A DNA stretch of 64,000 nt, from the NCBI GenBank assembly GCA_949358305.1, contig OX442319.1, forward strand, positions 6,760,001 through 6,824,000, given 5' to 3'. Origin of the DNA: Strigamia acuminata. Taxonomy: Eukaryota; Arthropoda; Chilopoda; Geophilomorpha; Linotaeniidae. Numbering within the stretch: position 1 is the stretch's first letter; each line of letters starts with the position of its first letter. The position numbers and the translations under genes are program-made. The notes beneath the pieces were generated by a model. It was not told where the DNA came from. It saw only the letters and a list, made by a program, of their open reading frames with translations, and made no database searches. Below, piece after piece: positions 28,601 to 40,532 of this stretch.

Positions 28601-31600
28601 TTCCGCCAACGGGAATCGACTTTTTAGCGCATTTTATACGTCTTAAGCATGTTTTTGGCACTTTTTAAAATTTGTCAAAAAAGCAAAGGCTAATGTATGG
28701 AGAAATGGCCAAAAATTGAAAAAGTTCCAGAAACGTGCTGGTTAGACGTAAAATGAGCTGAAAAATCGATTCCCGTGTGCGCAATTTGCATATCTGGCAC
28801 TGTTGCAGAGATATAAGCAAAAAACAGACTTTTTGAACAGAAAAAGTGGTGTATCTCTGCAACGGTGCCAGATATGCAAATTCCGCCAACGGGAATCGAC
28901 TTTTTAGCGCATTTTATACGTCTTAAGCATGTTTTTGGCACTTTTTAAAATTTGTCAAAAAAGCAAAGGCTAATGTATGGAGAAATGGCCAAAAATTGAA
29001 AAAGTTCCAGAAACGTGCTGGTTAGACGTAAAATGAGCTGAAAAATCGATTCCCGTGTGCGCAATTTGCATATCTGGCACTGTTGCAGAGATATAAGCAA
29101 AAAACAGACTTTTTGAACAGAAAAAGTGGTGTATCTCTGCAACGGTGCCAGATATGCAAATTCCGCCAACGGGAATCGACTTTTTAGCGCATTTTATACG
29201 TCTTAAGCATGTTTTTGGCACTTTTTAAAATTTGTCAAAAAAGCAAAGGCTAATGTATGGAGAAATGGCCAAAAATTGAAAAAGTTCCAGAAACGTGCTG
29301 GTTAGACGTAAAATGAGCTGAAAAATCGATTCCCGTGTGCGCAATTTGCATATCTGGCACTGTTGCAGAGATATAAGCAAAAAACAGACTTTTTGAACAG
29401 AAAAAGTGGTGTATCTCTGCAACGGTGCCAGATATGCAAATTCCGCCAACGGGAATCGACTTTTTAGCGCATTTTATACGTCTTAAGCATGTTTTTGGCA
29501 CTTTTTAAAATTTGTCAAAAAAGCAAAGAAATGGCCAAAAATTGAAAAAGTTCCAGAAACGTGCTGGTTAGACGTAAAATGAGCTGAAAAATCGATTCCC
29601 GTGTGCGCAATTTGCATATCTGGCACTGTTGCAGAGATATAAGCAAAAAACAGACTTTTTGAACAGAAAAAGTGGTGTATCTCTGCAACGGTGCCAGATA
29701 TGCAAATTCCGCCAACGGGAATCGACTTTTTAGCGCATTTTATACGTCTTAAGCATGTTTTTGGCACTTTTTAAAATTTGTCAAAAAAGCAAAGGCTAAT
29801 GTATGGAGAAATGGCCAAAAATTGAAAAAGTTCCAGAAACGTGCTGGTTAGACGTAAAATGAGCTGAAAAATCGATTCCCGTGTGCGCAATTTGCATATC
29901 TGGCACTGTTGCAGAGATATAAGCAAAAAACAGACTTTTTGAACAGAAAAAGTGGTGTATCTCTGCAACGGTGCCAGATATGCAAATTCCGCCAACGGGA
30001 ATCGACTTTTTAGCGCATTTTATACGTCTTAAGCATGTTTTTGGCACTTTTTAAAATTTGTCAAAAAAGCAAAGGCTAATGTATGGAGAAATGGCCAAAA
30101 ATTGAAAAAGTTCCAGAAACGTGCTGGTTAGACGTAAAATGAGCTGAAAAATCGATTCCCGTGTGCGCAATTTGCATATCTGGCACTGTTGCAGAGATAT
30201 AAGCAAAAAACAGACTTTTTGAACAGAAAAAGTGGTGTATCTCTGCAACGGTGCCAGATATGCAAATTCCGCCAACGGGAATCGACTTTTTAGCGCATTT
30301 TATACGTCTTAAGCATGTTTTTGGCACTTTTTAAAATTTGTCAAAAAAGCAAAGAAATGGCCAAAAATTGAAAAAGTTCCAGAAACGTGCTGGTTAGACG
30401 TAAAATGAGCTGAAAAATCGATTCCCGTGTGCGCAATTTGCATATCTGGCACTGTTGCAGAGATATAAGCAAAAAACAGACTTTTTGAACAGAAAAAGTG
30501 GTGTATCTCTGCAACGGTGCCAGATATGCAAATTCCGCCAACGGGAATCGACTTTTTAGCGCATTTTATACGTCTTAAGCATGTTTTTGGCACTTTTTAA
30601 AATTTGTCAAAAAAGCAAAGGCTAATGTATGGAGAAATGGCCAAAAATTGAAAAAGTTCCAGAAACGTGCTGGTTAGACGTAAAATGAGCTGAAAAATCG
30701 ATTCCCGTGTGCGCAATTTGCATATCTGGCACTGTTGCAGAGATATAAGCAAAAAACAGACTTTTTGAACAGAAAAAGTGGTGTATCTCTGCAACGGTGC
30801 CAGATATGCAAATTCCGCCAACGGGAATCGACTTTTTAGCGCATTTTATACGTCTTAAGCATGTTTTTGGCACTTTTTAAAATTTGTCAAAAAAGCAAAG
30901 GCTAATGTATGGAGAAATGGCCAAAAATTGAAAAAGTTCCAGAAACGTGCTGGTTAGACGTAAAATGAGCTGAAAAATCGATTCCCGTGTGCGCAATTTG
31001 CATATCTGGCACTGTTGCAGAGATATAAGCAAAAAACAGACTTTTTGAACAGAAAAAGTGGTGTATCTCTGCAACGGTGCCAGATATGCAAATTCCGCCA
31101 ACGGGAATCGACTTTTTAGCGCATTTAGAGCATTTTAGCGCATTTAGAGCAAAGTATGGAGAAATGGCCAAAAATTGAAAAAGTTCCAGAAACGTGCTGG
31201 TTAGACGTAAAATGAGCTGAAAAATCGATTCCCGTGTGCGCAATTTGCATATCTGGCACTGTTGCAGAGATATAAGCAAAAAACAGACTTTTTAAACAGA
31301 AAAAGTGGTGTATCTCTGCAACGGTGCCAGATATGCAAATTCCGCCAACGGGAATCGACTTTTTAGCGCATTTTATACGTCTTAAGCATGTTTTTGGCAC
31401 TTTTTAAAATTTGTCAAAAAAGCAAAGGCTAATGTATGGAGAAATGGCCAAAAATTGAAAAAGTTCCAGAAACGTGCTGGTTAGACGTAAAATGAGCTGA
31501 AAAATCGATTCCCGTGTGCGCAATTTGCATATCTGGCACTGTTGCAGAGATATAAGCAAAAAACAGACTTTTTGAACAGAAAAAGTGGTGTATCTCTGCA

Positions 31601-31852
31601 ACGGTGCCAGATATGCAAATTCCGCCAACGGGAATCGACTTTTTAGCGCATTTTATACGTCTTAAGCATGTTTTTGGCACTTTTTAAAATTTGTCAAAAA
31701 AGCAAAGGCTAATGTATGGAGAAATGGCCAAAAATTGAAAAAGTTCCAGAAACGTGCTGGTTAGACGTAAAATGAGCTGAAAAATCGATTCCCGTGTGCG
31801 CAATTTGCATATCTGGCACTGTTGCAGAGATATAAGCAAAAAACAGACTTTT
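25693..31852. repeat. 280-bp satellite array, right part
   Basis: About 22 further monomers continuing the array at 10691-12740 in the same orientation. Variants include a shortened junction with duplicated GCGCATTTAGAGCA (near 26750, 27280 and 31120) and a 24-bp deletion joining AAGCAAAG to AAATGG (near 28138, 29526 and 30352). These variants recur in blocks, so the array grew by segmental duplication. The array ends inside a monomer where BEL copy B begins at 31853. Confidence 0.96.
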
Positions 31853-32170
31853 TGTGAAAACTGACGAGTTTTAGATGTTTGGGGTCGCGCGTTCATGTTC
31901 GGTGTCGTGCAGTGAAGCCATCATCCAGGCGGTGCTTTCTTGTGCGAGATTGTATGACGCGCGTACGGAAGTCCAGTTATTCGTCATAAATTATCATGTT
32001 TGACCTTTGTTCCTGTTTTTCCAAATGTAAACCCCAAATATTGTTACAATAAATCTTGTCTTTATGTTAAAAGCATGGTTTTATTTTGTCTTCAGAAAAA
32101 TTCCAGTTAAGTTAGAATTTCAATCAGTTTTTTAGCAAAAATAGCTTCTTTTAAATTGCGAGATTTCACA
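31853..32170 (+). repeat. 5' LTR of BEL/Pao copy B
   Basis: 318 bp, begins TGTGAAAACTGACG and ends TTTCACA, followed directly by the primer site. AATAAA at 32048-32053 is the likely polyadenylation signal. Confidence 0.92.
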
Positions 32171-32188
32171 TGGTGCCGAAACCCGGGA
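32171..32188 (+). other. Primer binding site of BEL/Pao copy B
   Basis: TGGTGCCGAAACCCGGGA immediately follows the LTR's terminal CA. The primer tRNA is not assigned. Confidence 0.75.
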
Positions 32189-32267
32189 AGTAACAGTGAA
32201 TCCGGACAGAACAGCTCGAAAGAACTCGTAATTTCAAAGAAAAGCACCAAGACCAGACAAGGACAAG

Positions 32268-35200
32268 ATGGACGCCCTTGATCGTTTGCGCGCACAGCAA
32301 GAAACAGCCAGATTGGGAGCGGATCGATTGGTAAATACAGTTATCGTCGAATTAGCATTAGCGCAATCAGATGCGATAGTTTTAAGAAAGCTAAAAAACC
32401 AATTAAACGCTAAATCTGAACAATTAAATGATCTCGATGAGAAAGTGTCACCATTCATTGTAACGCGAGCAGACTTACAAAAGGAAGAGGAGGACAATGA
32501 AGAGTATCGAGAGAAAATTATTGATGCGCTTACAGATATCGACATCAAATTAGACGTATTAGCTCCACCAGCGGTAGTTATTAATCCAGGCGCTCCAAAC
32601 AACGGATCGGTCAGCAGTACGAACGATTGGACAGTGAGACTCCCGAAACTCGTAATGAAGAAATTTTCGGGAAACCCAATCGAATGGAGCGATTTTTGGT
32701 CGAATTTCGAGTTGAGTGTAAATGGGAACACTTCCATCACTACCAAAGCTAAGTTTGTGTACTTAAATTCGGTTCTCGAAGGCACAGCAGCGGCTGTGGT
32801 GCGAGGACTAAAGATAAGTGATGAGAATTATGCAGCGGCAGTCACGCTTCTTCAAAATCGTTTTGGAAGAAAGGAGGTGATTGTGAATGCCCATTTGCAG
32901 ATGTTGATGAAGCTTGAGCCAGTCAAGCGACTCAACGACCTCGACAAGCTTAGAAAATTGTACGACACGTGCGAGATGCATGTCCGTAACCTCGAAAATG
33001 AAGGAATAGAAACCACGACGTTTGGCGTTATGTTGTGTCCCTTGTTGCGTGCAGCGATTCCAGACGTGATCGCTTTAGACTTTTCGCGGAAAAACAGTAA
33101 TAATACCCATGACCTTAAGCTATTTTTAGAATTTTGGCGAGAAGAATTAGAAATTCGAGAACAGAACGCAGCCGACAATGCACGATTCGCAACCAAAGAG
33201 GTCGAGAAAAACGTCGCGAAGACGTACGGAGACACCAAGAAGACAACACGTTTCGAGAAACCAGCTTCTTCGAGCGCGTTGATGACCAACACTTCCGATT
33301 CTACTTGTATTTTCTGCAGCGAAACCAGCCACAAGAAGGAAGACTGTCCCTTATCAATTGCAGATCGATTGAAGCGTTGCCAGCAAGCTCGACGTTGCTT
33401 CAAGTGTTTGGCGAACAAACACATGGCCCGAAACTGCCCACAGAAGGAAAAATGCGTACAGTGCGAACGATTTCACCACATATTGTTGTGCGAAGGGCCG
33501 ACAGAAAAAGCAGAGAACGTTTTGGCGTCAACAGTAACTACAGCTAACACTGACATTTTCTTGCAAGTCCTAATGGCCAACGTGGAGTCCAACCACAAGA
33601 CGAAAACGGTGCACTGTTTCTTCGACGGAGGCAGTCACCGGTCGTTCATCAGTTCGAAGTTGGTTAAAGAAATTGGAGCTCAAGTTGTGGGAGAACAACT
33701 TATCAGCATTACTGGTTTTGGTGAAACAGTAGCTAAGCCAGAGAGTCGTCGAAGAGTTAAAATTACATTACGAAACACCCAAATTAATGACAATTCTTTC
33801 GATTTAGAACTCATAGAAGTGCCGTGGATCAGCAATTCCTTAGCAAAACAGTCGGGAGTTCACGTGCGTGAGAAGTTGAAGCAAAATAACATTGTTTTGA
33901 ATATTGATCAGCTTTCAATTCAACCGAACGAAGTGTCAATTTTGATCGGTGCTGACAACTTTTGGCGCATTGTTACCGGCGAGACAAGACGATTAGACGA
34001 AAATCTGATGTGTTTGCATACAGGACTTGGGTGGACGATGCACGGAGCGATTCGAAGTGAGGAAACGATAACCAAACAGCCGACCATTCAGGTGCATCTT
34101 GCGCGTTACGAGGATCGACTGGACAACATGCTGAAACGTTTTTGGGAGTTGGAAGACTTGGGTATTCCACACGAGACTCTTACTGACCATCAAGACGAGG
34201 ACGATCAAGCAGTGACAGCGTTCAAGAAGTCGATTAAATGGACTGGTGACAGATATGAAGTGCGGTTGCCGTGGCTAATGCCGAAAAGTGAACTAGACAG
34301 TAACTATCAAATCGCTTTAAAAAGATTGTGGAATTTAGTCCGAAAATTTAGAAAAGATCCCGAACTTTATTATCGCTATAAGAAAGTTTTGGATGACCAG
34401 ATGGCGGAAGGAATCATTGAGACGGCCCCAGAAGTGTCAGATCAGAGCGGTTGTTACTATTTGCCGCACAGTCCCGTCATACGAGAGCGTCGTAGTACAA
34501 CTAAATTGCGTATCGTGTACGATGCCTCGTCGCACGCGCAAAAAAGCCGCTCGTTGAATGATTGCCTCTTTACTGGGCCAAACTTGTTACCAGAACTAAT
34601 CAATGCATTGTTATTTTTTAGACAGTTAATAGTGGCGTTGATAAGCGACATCAAACAAGCGTTCCACCAGATTTTGCTCCATCTGGACGACAGAGATGCA
34701 GTGCGATTCTTGTGGATTGCCGCTGACTGGGATTTAGTGAGCCCGATTAAGGTGGAGATTCTCCGACAGACTCGAGTTCTGTTTGGGGCGTCTCCAAGCC
34801 CATATTTGCTGAACGGGACCATCCAACATCACTTGGAGAAGTACGCAACAAAGTATGCAGAATTGATCGCGCGACTGTTGAAACGATTCTACGTGGACGA
34901 CTATTTAGACAGTGTCAGCACCGACCAAGAGGCGATCGAAACGTACAAGAAAGTGTCCGAAATAATGTGTGAAGCAAGTATGGATTTGGTTAAATGGAAC
35001 AGTAATTCGAAACTTTTACGTGAACAGTTTAAAATCGATCACCCGGAGACAGAGCTCGAGACTGAAGTTAAAGTGTTAGGGCTGAAATGGAACTGTGAAT
35101 TGGATGAATTGGCACTCGATCTCGAGGAAGTGAAAACGACTCTCGAACGTGAATTAATCACCAAACGACGAGTGATCCAATTAGTGGCCCAAGTTTTTGA

Positions 35201-36234
35201 TCCGTTGGGTTTTGCATCGCCATTTACGGTGACAGGAAAGATGTTTTTCCAACAATTGTGGAAACATAAAATGGAATGGGATGATCGACTTCCGAAAGAA
35301 CTGATACCACAGTGGGAAAACTGGAAGAGTCAATTGCCAGAGTTAGAGCGAGTTCGAGTGCCCAGACATTATGGAATCGATCCAAATGCATCAGAAATTG
35401 AACTTCATTTGTTTTGCGACGCCAGTCCGTTAGCATATGGCATCGTGGCGTACACAAGAGTGCGTCAATGTAATTCACTAATCAATACTTTTTTCGTTCT
35501 CTCTAAATGCAGAATAGCTCCGATAAAAACGTTGACGCTGCCACGACTCGAGTTGATGGGCGCGTTACTTTTGGCACGAGTCGCAGGTCGAATGAAGCAG
35601 TTCACGACTGCGAAGGTCACAGCCTGGACCGACTCCACTATCGTTTTGTGTTGGCTAGGAGAGCGAAAAAAGGCGATTCCGTTCGTCGCACGCCGAGTCG
35701 AGGAGATAAAACAGCACGTGCCGTTTGCAAATTGGCGTCATTGCCCTGGCGTCCAGAATCCTGCCGACCTACTCACACGTGGGATAGATGCAAAATCGTT
35801 ATTGGAGTCCAAGACATGGTGGAACGGCCCCGAGTGGCTCACGATGGATGAACACGAATGGCCAAGTGTTCCGACGACTCAGGCGGACGATTTTGAGATG
35901 GAGTTGGAAGAAACTCTAGCAGCAACAGTCATCGTTCCCCAAACTTGGTTGATAGATGTGCCCACTCGATACGGCAGTTGGAGAAGATTGTTGCGTGTAA
36001 CCAGCTGGGTGAATCGTTTTCTTAACAATTGTAAAAGTGCAGTGCGAGACGGTTCACCATTGACGACAGACGAAATTAACAATTCCGAAAGATACTGGTT
36101 GCAAACAATGCAACAACAGAGTTATTCAAAGGAACTTTTAGCAATTAAAAATCAACAGAGTTTCGAACGAGATTCGATATTACGAAATGTGACGTGTTTC
36201 ATGGACAGCGAACAAACCATGCGATTAAACACGC
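32268..36234 (+). CDS. BEL/Pao Gag-Pol polyprotein, copy B (partial)
   Basis: This polyprotein carries out packaging, protease, reverse transcription and RNase H functions of a BEL/Pao element. The first ATG after the primer site is at 32268, and 1,322 codons are visible. A DUF1759-like Gag core spans about residues 128-275. Three Cys/His knuckles follow (from CIFCSETSHKKEDC to CVQCERFHHILLC, about 348-408). The DUF1758-type aspartic protease has FFDGGSHRS with Asp 453. The Pao reverse transcriptase shows KLRIVYDAS, SDIKQAFHQI and YVDD at 875-878. RNase H has LHLFCDAS with Asp 1051. A segment with HCPGVQNPADLLTRG leads toward integrase. The apparent read-through across the Ns to 36560 is artificial. 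Confidence 0.94.
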
Positions 36235-36434
36235 NNNNNNNNNNNNNNNNNNNNNNNNNNNNNNNNNNNNNNNNNNNNNNNNNNNNNNNNNNNNNNNNNN
36301 NNNNNNNNNNNNNNNNNNNNNNNNNNNNNNNNNNNNNNNNNNNNNNNNNNNNNNNNNNNNNNNNNNNNNNNNNNNNNNNNNNNNNNNNNNNNNNNNNNNN
36401 NNNNNNNNNNNNNNNNNNNNNNNNNNNNNNNNNN
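36235..36434. other. Assembly gap of 200 Ns
   Basis: Exactly 200 Ns, the kind of fixed size used by scaffolding software. It breaks BEL copy B in its pol region and joins it to an unrelated LTR fragment, so adjacency of left and right halves of the window is not proven by sequence. Confidence 0.98.
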
Positions 36435-37330
36435 TGTAGCCTGTCTAGTGAGCTAATTTCAAGCCTTTTTATCTTCCTGCAAGTGATCTCTGTTTACATT
36501 GTCGGCCATTACTGTGGGAGTGGTCTACTTGTATCTGTAAAGAGAGGAGAAAATGTTTAATCCCAAAGAGTTTTTGTGGGTTCTGATTAATAATTAATCA
36601 CTTAATTATTATGCAATGTAAAAGTGTTAAGTTTAAGATTTATCTGTGTTGATTTATAACTTAACTTCTGCACTTACTGTAAAGTTGCCAGCTCATTGGT
36701 CTAAAATGTCTTTACTTATTCTTTTCTCTATTTTATGAGTTGTTCAGTGTGTTTTAGAGTGAATAATTTAGTTCTCAATGAGCATTGTGTTTAGAGACTG
36801 TTGTTAATGTATACTTTTGCATTTAATGTCAAATACTTGCTGTTAGGCTTATGTGTTTTCAACTATTAACTTCTACGGTAGTTTTGTTGTGCCAGCAGTA
36901 CTTATTTCTCTTTACAAGCACTTAGAGACCTCTGTAACTTTAAGTGCAAGTGTCCTTATACAATGTGGAGATAGTTACACTTGTTGTTTCTTATTATTGT
37001 TAAAGTGTGACTTCTTTGTAAAATCCTCGTGATTCAATTGTAGTAGTCTTGTTAAGAATTTAGAGAATAAAATGGTTGCTTTTTATTTCTCTCCAAGTCT
37101 CATTTCTCTATACAACCAGAAAGCAATGTGCAGTGAGTAGAAAAATCCTCCTTCCTCCTCCTTGAACTCACCAGTGGCAGATCATCATGTGAAGCAGCAA
37201 GTTCAATTCCAGTGTTTGCATTTCTTCAAGTCTTTGGCCAACTTCTGTGTATCAGTTTTAGCCAAGCAGCAGTCAAGTATTGCCGCCCCTCCTTCTGGCC
37301 TGGTTGTCGCCTGCGACCTTGCCAGAAACA
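36435..37330 (+). repeat. LTR fragment of the TK-element family (5' side lost in gap)
   Basis: The last 896 bp of an LTR, matching 61365-62260 and 39616-40511 and ending GCCAGAAACA. What follows (37331 onward) is not a primer site, so this is a 3' LTR end or solo LTR. Small variants shared with the 60903 copy (for example GAAAATGTTTAA) make it closer to that copy than to the 39155 element. It interrupts the minus-strand element whose leader resumes at 37331. Confidence 0.85.
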
Positions 37331-38761
37331 CAACTAACAAGACGGTCAGACGTCTAGAAACTTTCTACTTAAAGCGACTTAAACTCCCCTGCTTTGTCCA
37401 GCAGTTATATGGAGCTAACACGATAAGATACTCTTTACACGAAAAGACACACTCTTTCCCCGAATCTGATACACACACTAAGCTAATTGACTCGAAAAAA
37501 CCCCCAAAAAGCCAAGAAAAGACACAAGAAATGTCATCTTCCAGAATGGAAAGCACAAATGCACGCTGCGTTGTGATCACACGACGAAATTCGGACGCCA
37601 ACTGGACGATCCACTCGACACGACGGCGTAAACTGGATGCGGCTTCTCTGCAGCTCGATTGCCTACAAGGAACCACACGCTGGACACACACGACAGCGAC
37701 GACTGGACTAAACACTGGCGCAAACTCAGGCAGGAAACAGACGGTCGAAGCTCGCAGTCGCACGCGATGATCAGGCGCACACAACTGGCGAAAACGGTCA
37801 TCTATCCTGGTCAAGCAAAACGGCACCACGAAGTGAATTCTGTTGCTAGCACTGGCAACAGACCAGGACGGGGAAACGGTCAGCGACGATGGCGGAAGAA
37901 ATCCCAGGAGAAAAGTGAAAGTATAGTGGGTGTGTGGACGTGCGCATGCGCAACCAGACAAGGTCGGGCCCAACCACGGCAATTTAGGGTTAACGATCTC
38001 AGGCATAAACGTTCGAATCAACTCACAAAGTGGCGGCCAGTAGGAGGAGAAAGCGCGCCCGGTTCTCTACTCACTACACATCATGTAGGCAGAAGCAATA
38101 GACTGGGTTGGGGAAGAAAACAGTAGTTTTATTCCAAAGTGAGAGAGAGGAAAATAAAACTCAACCGTTAGGGTTAAGTTTCAACAACACAAGAAGCACG
38201 CACTCATTGTTGGAATGCGTGACTATAGAAACAGGCAAAATGAGGAAATGCATCAGTTACATTACAAAATGTACAAAACCAAGAGAATAAAAGCTTATAA
38301 CTAACAGATGCATTGAAACAAGCAATCCTTTGTCTTAAAAGGCTTAACACTAACATCAGACACAGCTCAGATTTCTAGCACAATCAAGAGCAGTGTCACT
38401 TAAATCAAATAACACTTTTACACTTGCTAATAAAGCATATTAACAACAATCACTAATTGCAAAGCAGACCAAGAGATGGCGCTCAAACACGGTAGGCCAA
38501 AAACTAGTACAAACATAAGAGAAAATGCTCTAGGCTCTACTAAAATTTAAATCTAAAGCAGTGACGAGTTGGCATGGCAACGCAGCTCGTCCCAGACGGT
38601 CAAGACCAAGAAATCAGCGCAGGTAAGTGCTCTAAATTCCTGGCGATCAGGCTAGAAAATACTAAATGAAGACAAAAAGATTATTAAAACTCCAAAGACA
38701 CTTTCTGTCTAAAAAACCAAAAGTTGAACCGCTAACGATTCCATCGCGGTTGCTAGCAACA
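37331..38761 (-). mobile_element. Diverged BEL-like element, 5' LTR and leader only
   Basis: Read on the minus strand this starts TGTTGCTAGCAAC at 38761, like the LTRs at 39155 and 60903. It continues through AATAAA and a GTGAGTAG plus CTCCTCCT segment (38050-38075) that those LTRs share, and ends at about 37841. TGGTGCCG (37828-37821) and TGACCAGGAT (37813-37804) then follow. These are the two halves of the related element's primer site, split by seven bases. The rest to 37331 is leader without a supported ORF, cut by the LTR at 36435-37330. The boundaries and LTR call are inference from similarity judged by eye. Confidence 0.6.
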
Positions 38762-39154
38762 TCTCTGAATGTTCAGAAATAGTGTTTAAACCTTAGTAGA
38801 AGGCTCCAATGTAAGTTTTAGAAACATCCAACCGATGATTTGGGAGAATAGACTTTTGATCTCATCATAGTTGACTTAGCACAAACACCATAAGACCAAT
38901 GTCTCTGAATGTTCAGAAATAGTGTTTAAACCTTAGTAGAAGGCTCCAATGTAAGTTTTAAAAACATCCAACCGATGATTTGGGAGAATAGACTTTTGAT
39001 CTCATCACAGTTGACTTAGCACAAACACCACAAGACCAATGTCTCTGAATGTTCAGAAATAGTGTTTAAACCTTAGTAGAAGCCTTCAATGTAAGTTTTA
39101 GCAACATCCAAGCAATGATTTGGGAGAATAGACTTTTGATCTCATCACAGTTAC
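38762..39154. repeat. 140-bp satellite, left part
   Basis: About 2.8 monomers of the same 140-bp satellite that resumes at 45741. The last five bases (39150-39154, GTTAC) are the target duplication of the element at 39155-45740. Confidence 0.93.
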
Positions 39155-40511
39155 TGTTGCTAGCAACATAAAGGAAAGCTGCTAAACGTCTTAAAAATTA
39201 GTCATCTGGAATTATTAAAAAGGGTTTTTAATATTTATCTTAGATTGGGAATTTAATTAGACACTTATCTGAATATAAGTCTTCTTTGAGTTAGTTTGAG
39301 TGAATTTCTCAGTACTGGTTGATCTGACCGGATAAATCTGGGAAGAAAAGAGTTTTACATTAGTTATTTTTCCACTTAGAATTTATTTTCTATCTTGTTT
39401 ACCTGTGTTATACATGTTTTGATGTTTCCAAGTGTTTTCCTGTTTCCAGTCCACTACTGTCAATGTAGTGACAAGGTGTAGTGATGCTTTCAGACAGCAA
39501 AAGTGTACTAGAATGAGAAATGTATGTTATTATCAGTTTTAAGCTGTTTCAATCAATTTCTGTGAGTTTTCTGTATATTACTAACCAATTAAGCGTTTTG
39601 TTAACTTAGATTGTGTGTAGCCTGTCTAGTGAGCTAATTTCAAGCCTTTTTATCCTCCTGCAAGTGATCTCTGTTTACATTGTCGGCCATTACTGTGGGA
39701 GTGGTCTACTTGTATCTGTAAAGAGAGGAGATAATGTTTAATCCCAAAGAGTTTTTGTGGGTTCTGATTAATAATTAATCACTTAATTATTATGCAATGT
39801 AAAAGTGTTAAGTTTGAGATTTATCTGTGTTGATTTATAACTTAACTTCTGCACTTACTGTAAAGTTGCCAGCTCATTGGTCTAAAATGTCTTTACTTAT
39901 TCTTTTCTCTATTTTATGAGTTGTTCAGTGTGTTTTAGAGTGAATAATTTAGTTCTCAATGAGCATTGTGTTTAGAGACTGTTGTTAATGTATACTTTTG
40001 CATTTAATGCCAAATACTTGCTGTTAGGCTTATGTGTTTTCAACTATTAACTTCTACGGTAGTTTTGTTGTGCCAGCAGTACTTATTTCTCTTTACAAGC
40101 ACTTAGAGACCTCTGTAACTTTAAGTGCAAGTGTCCTTATACAATGTGGAGATAGTTACACTTGTTGTTTCTTATTATTGTTAAAGTGTGACTTCTTTGT
40201 AAAATCCTCGTGATTCAATTGTAGTAGTCTTGTTAAGAATTTAGAGAATAAAATGGTTGCTTTTTATTTCTCTCCAAGTCTCATTTCTCTATACAACCAG
40301 AAAGCAATGTGCAGTGAGTAGAAAAATCCTCCTTCCTCCTCCTTGAACTCACCAGTGGCAGATCATCATGTGAAGCAGCAAGTTCAAGTCCAGTGTTTGC
40401 ATTTCTTCAAGTCTTTGGCCAACTTCTGTGTATCAATTTTAGCCAAGCAGCAGTCAAGTATTGCCGCCCCTCCTTCTGGCCTGGTTGTCGCCTGCGACCT
40501 TGCCAGAAACA
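39155..40511 (+). repeat. 5' LTR of the TK element
   Basis: 1,357 bp starting with the perfect palindrome TGTTGCTAGCAACA and ending GCCAGAAACA. AATAAA at 40247-40252. A GTGAGTAG splice-donor-like motif follows near 40314, then a CTCCTTCCTCCTCC tract. The 60-codon ORF near its 3' end has no independent support. Confidence 0.95.
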
Positions 40512-40514
40512 ATT

Positions 40515-40532
40515 TGGTGCCGTGACCAGGAT
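40515..40532 (+). other. Primer binding site of the TK element
   Basis: TGGTGCCGTGACCAGGAT, three bases after the 5' LTR. Confidence 0.75.

Larger units (their letters stand above)
31853..36234 (+). mobile_element. BEL/Pao LTR retrotransposon, copy B (cut by assembly gap)
   Basis: Plus-strand element inserted in the 280-bp satellite. It has a 5' LTR (31853-32170), a primer site at 32171-32188 and a gag-pol ORF from 32268 that is intact to the N gap at 36235. It is nearly identical to copy A in inverted orientation 27 kb away. Its 3' part and 3' LTR fall in or beyond the gap. Confidence 0.94.

Noticed and set aside
10746-31896. Dozens of 66-125 codon minus-strand ORFs with repeated sequence
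   Set aside because: They recur once per 280-bp satellite monomer in two overlapping frames, with no independent coding signal.
32268-36560. BEL ORF continuing across the Ns to a stop at 36560
   Set aside because: The frame across the N gap is artificial. Sequence after the gap is an LTR of another family.
37365-38021. 218-codon minus-strand ORF
   Set aside because: It spans the LTR end, primer-site region and leader of the minus-strand element, and no domain is recognisable.
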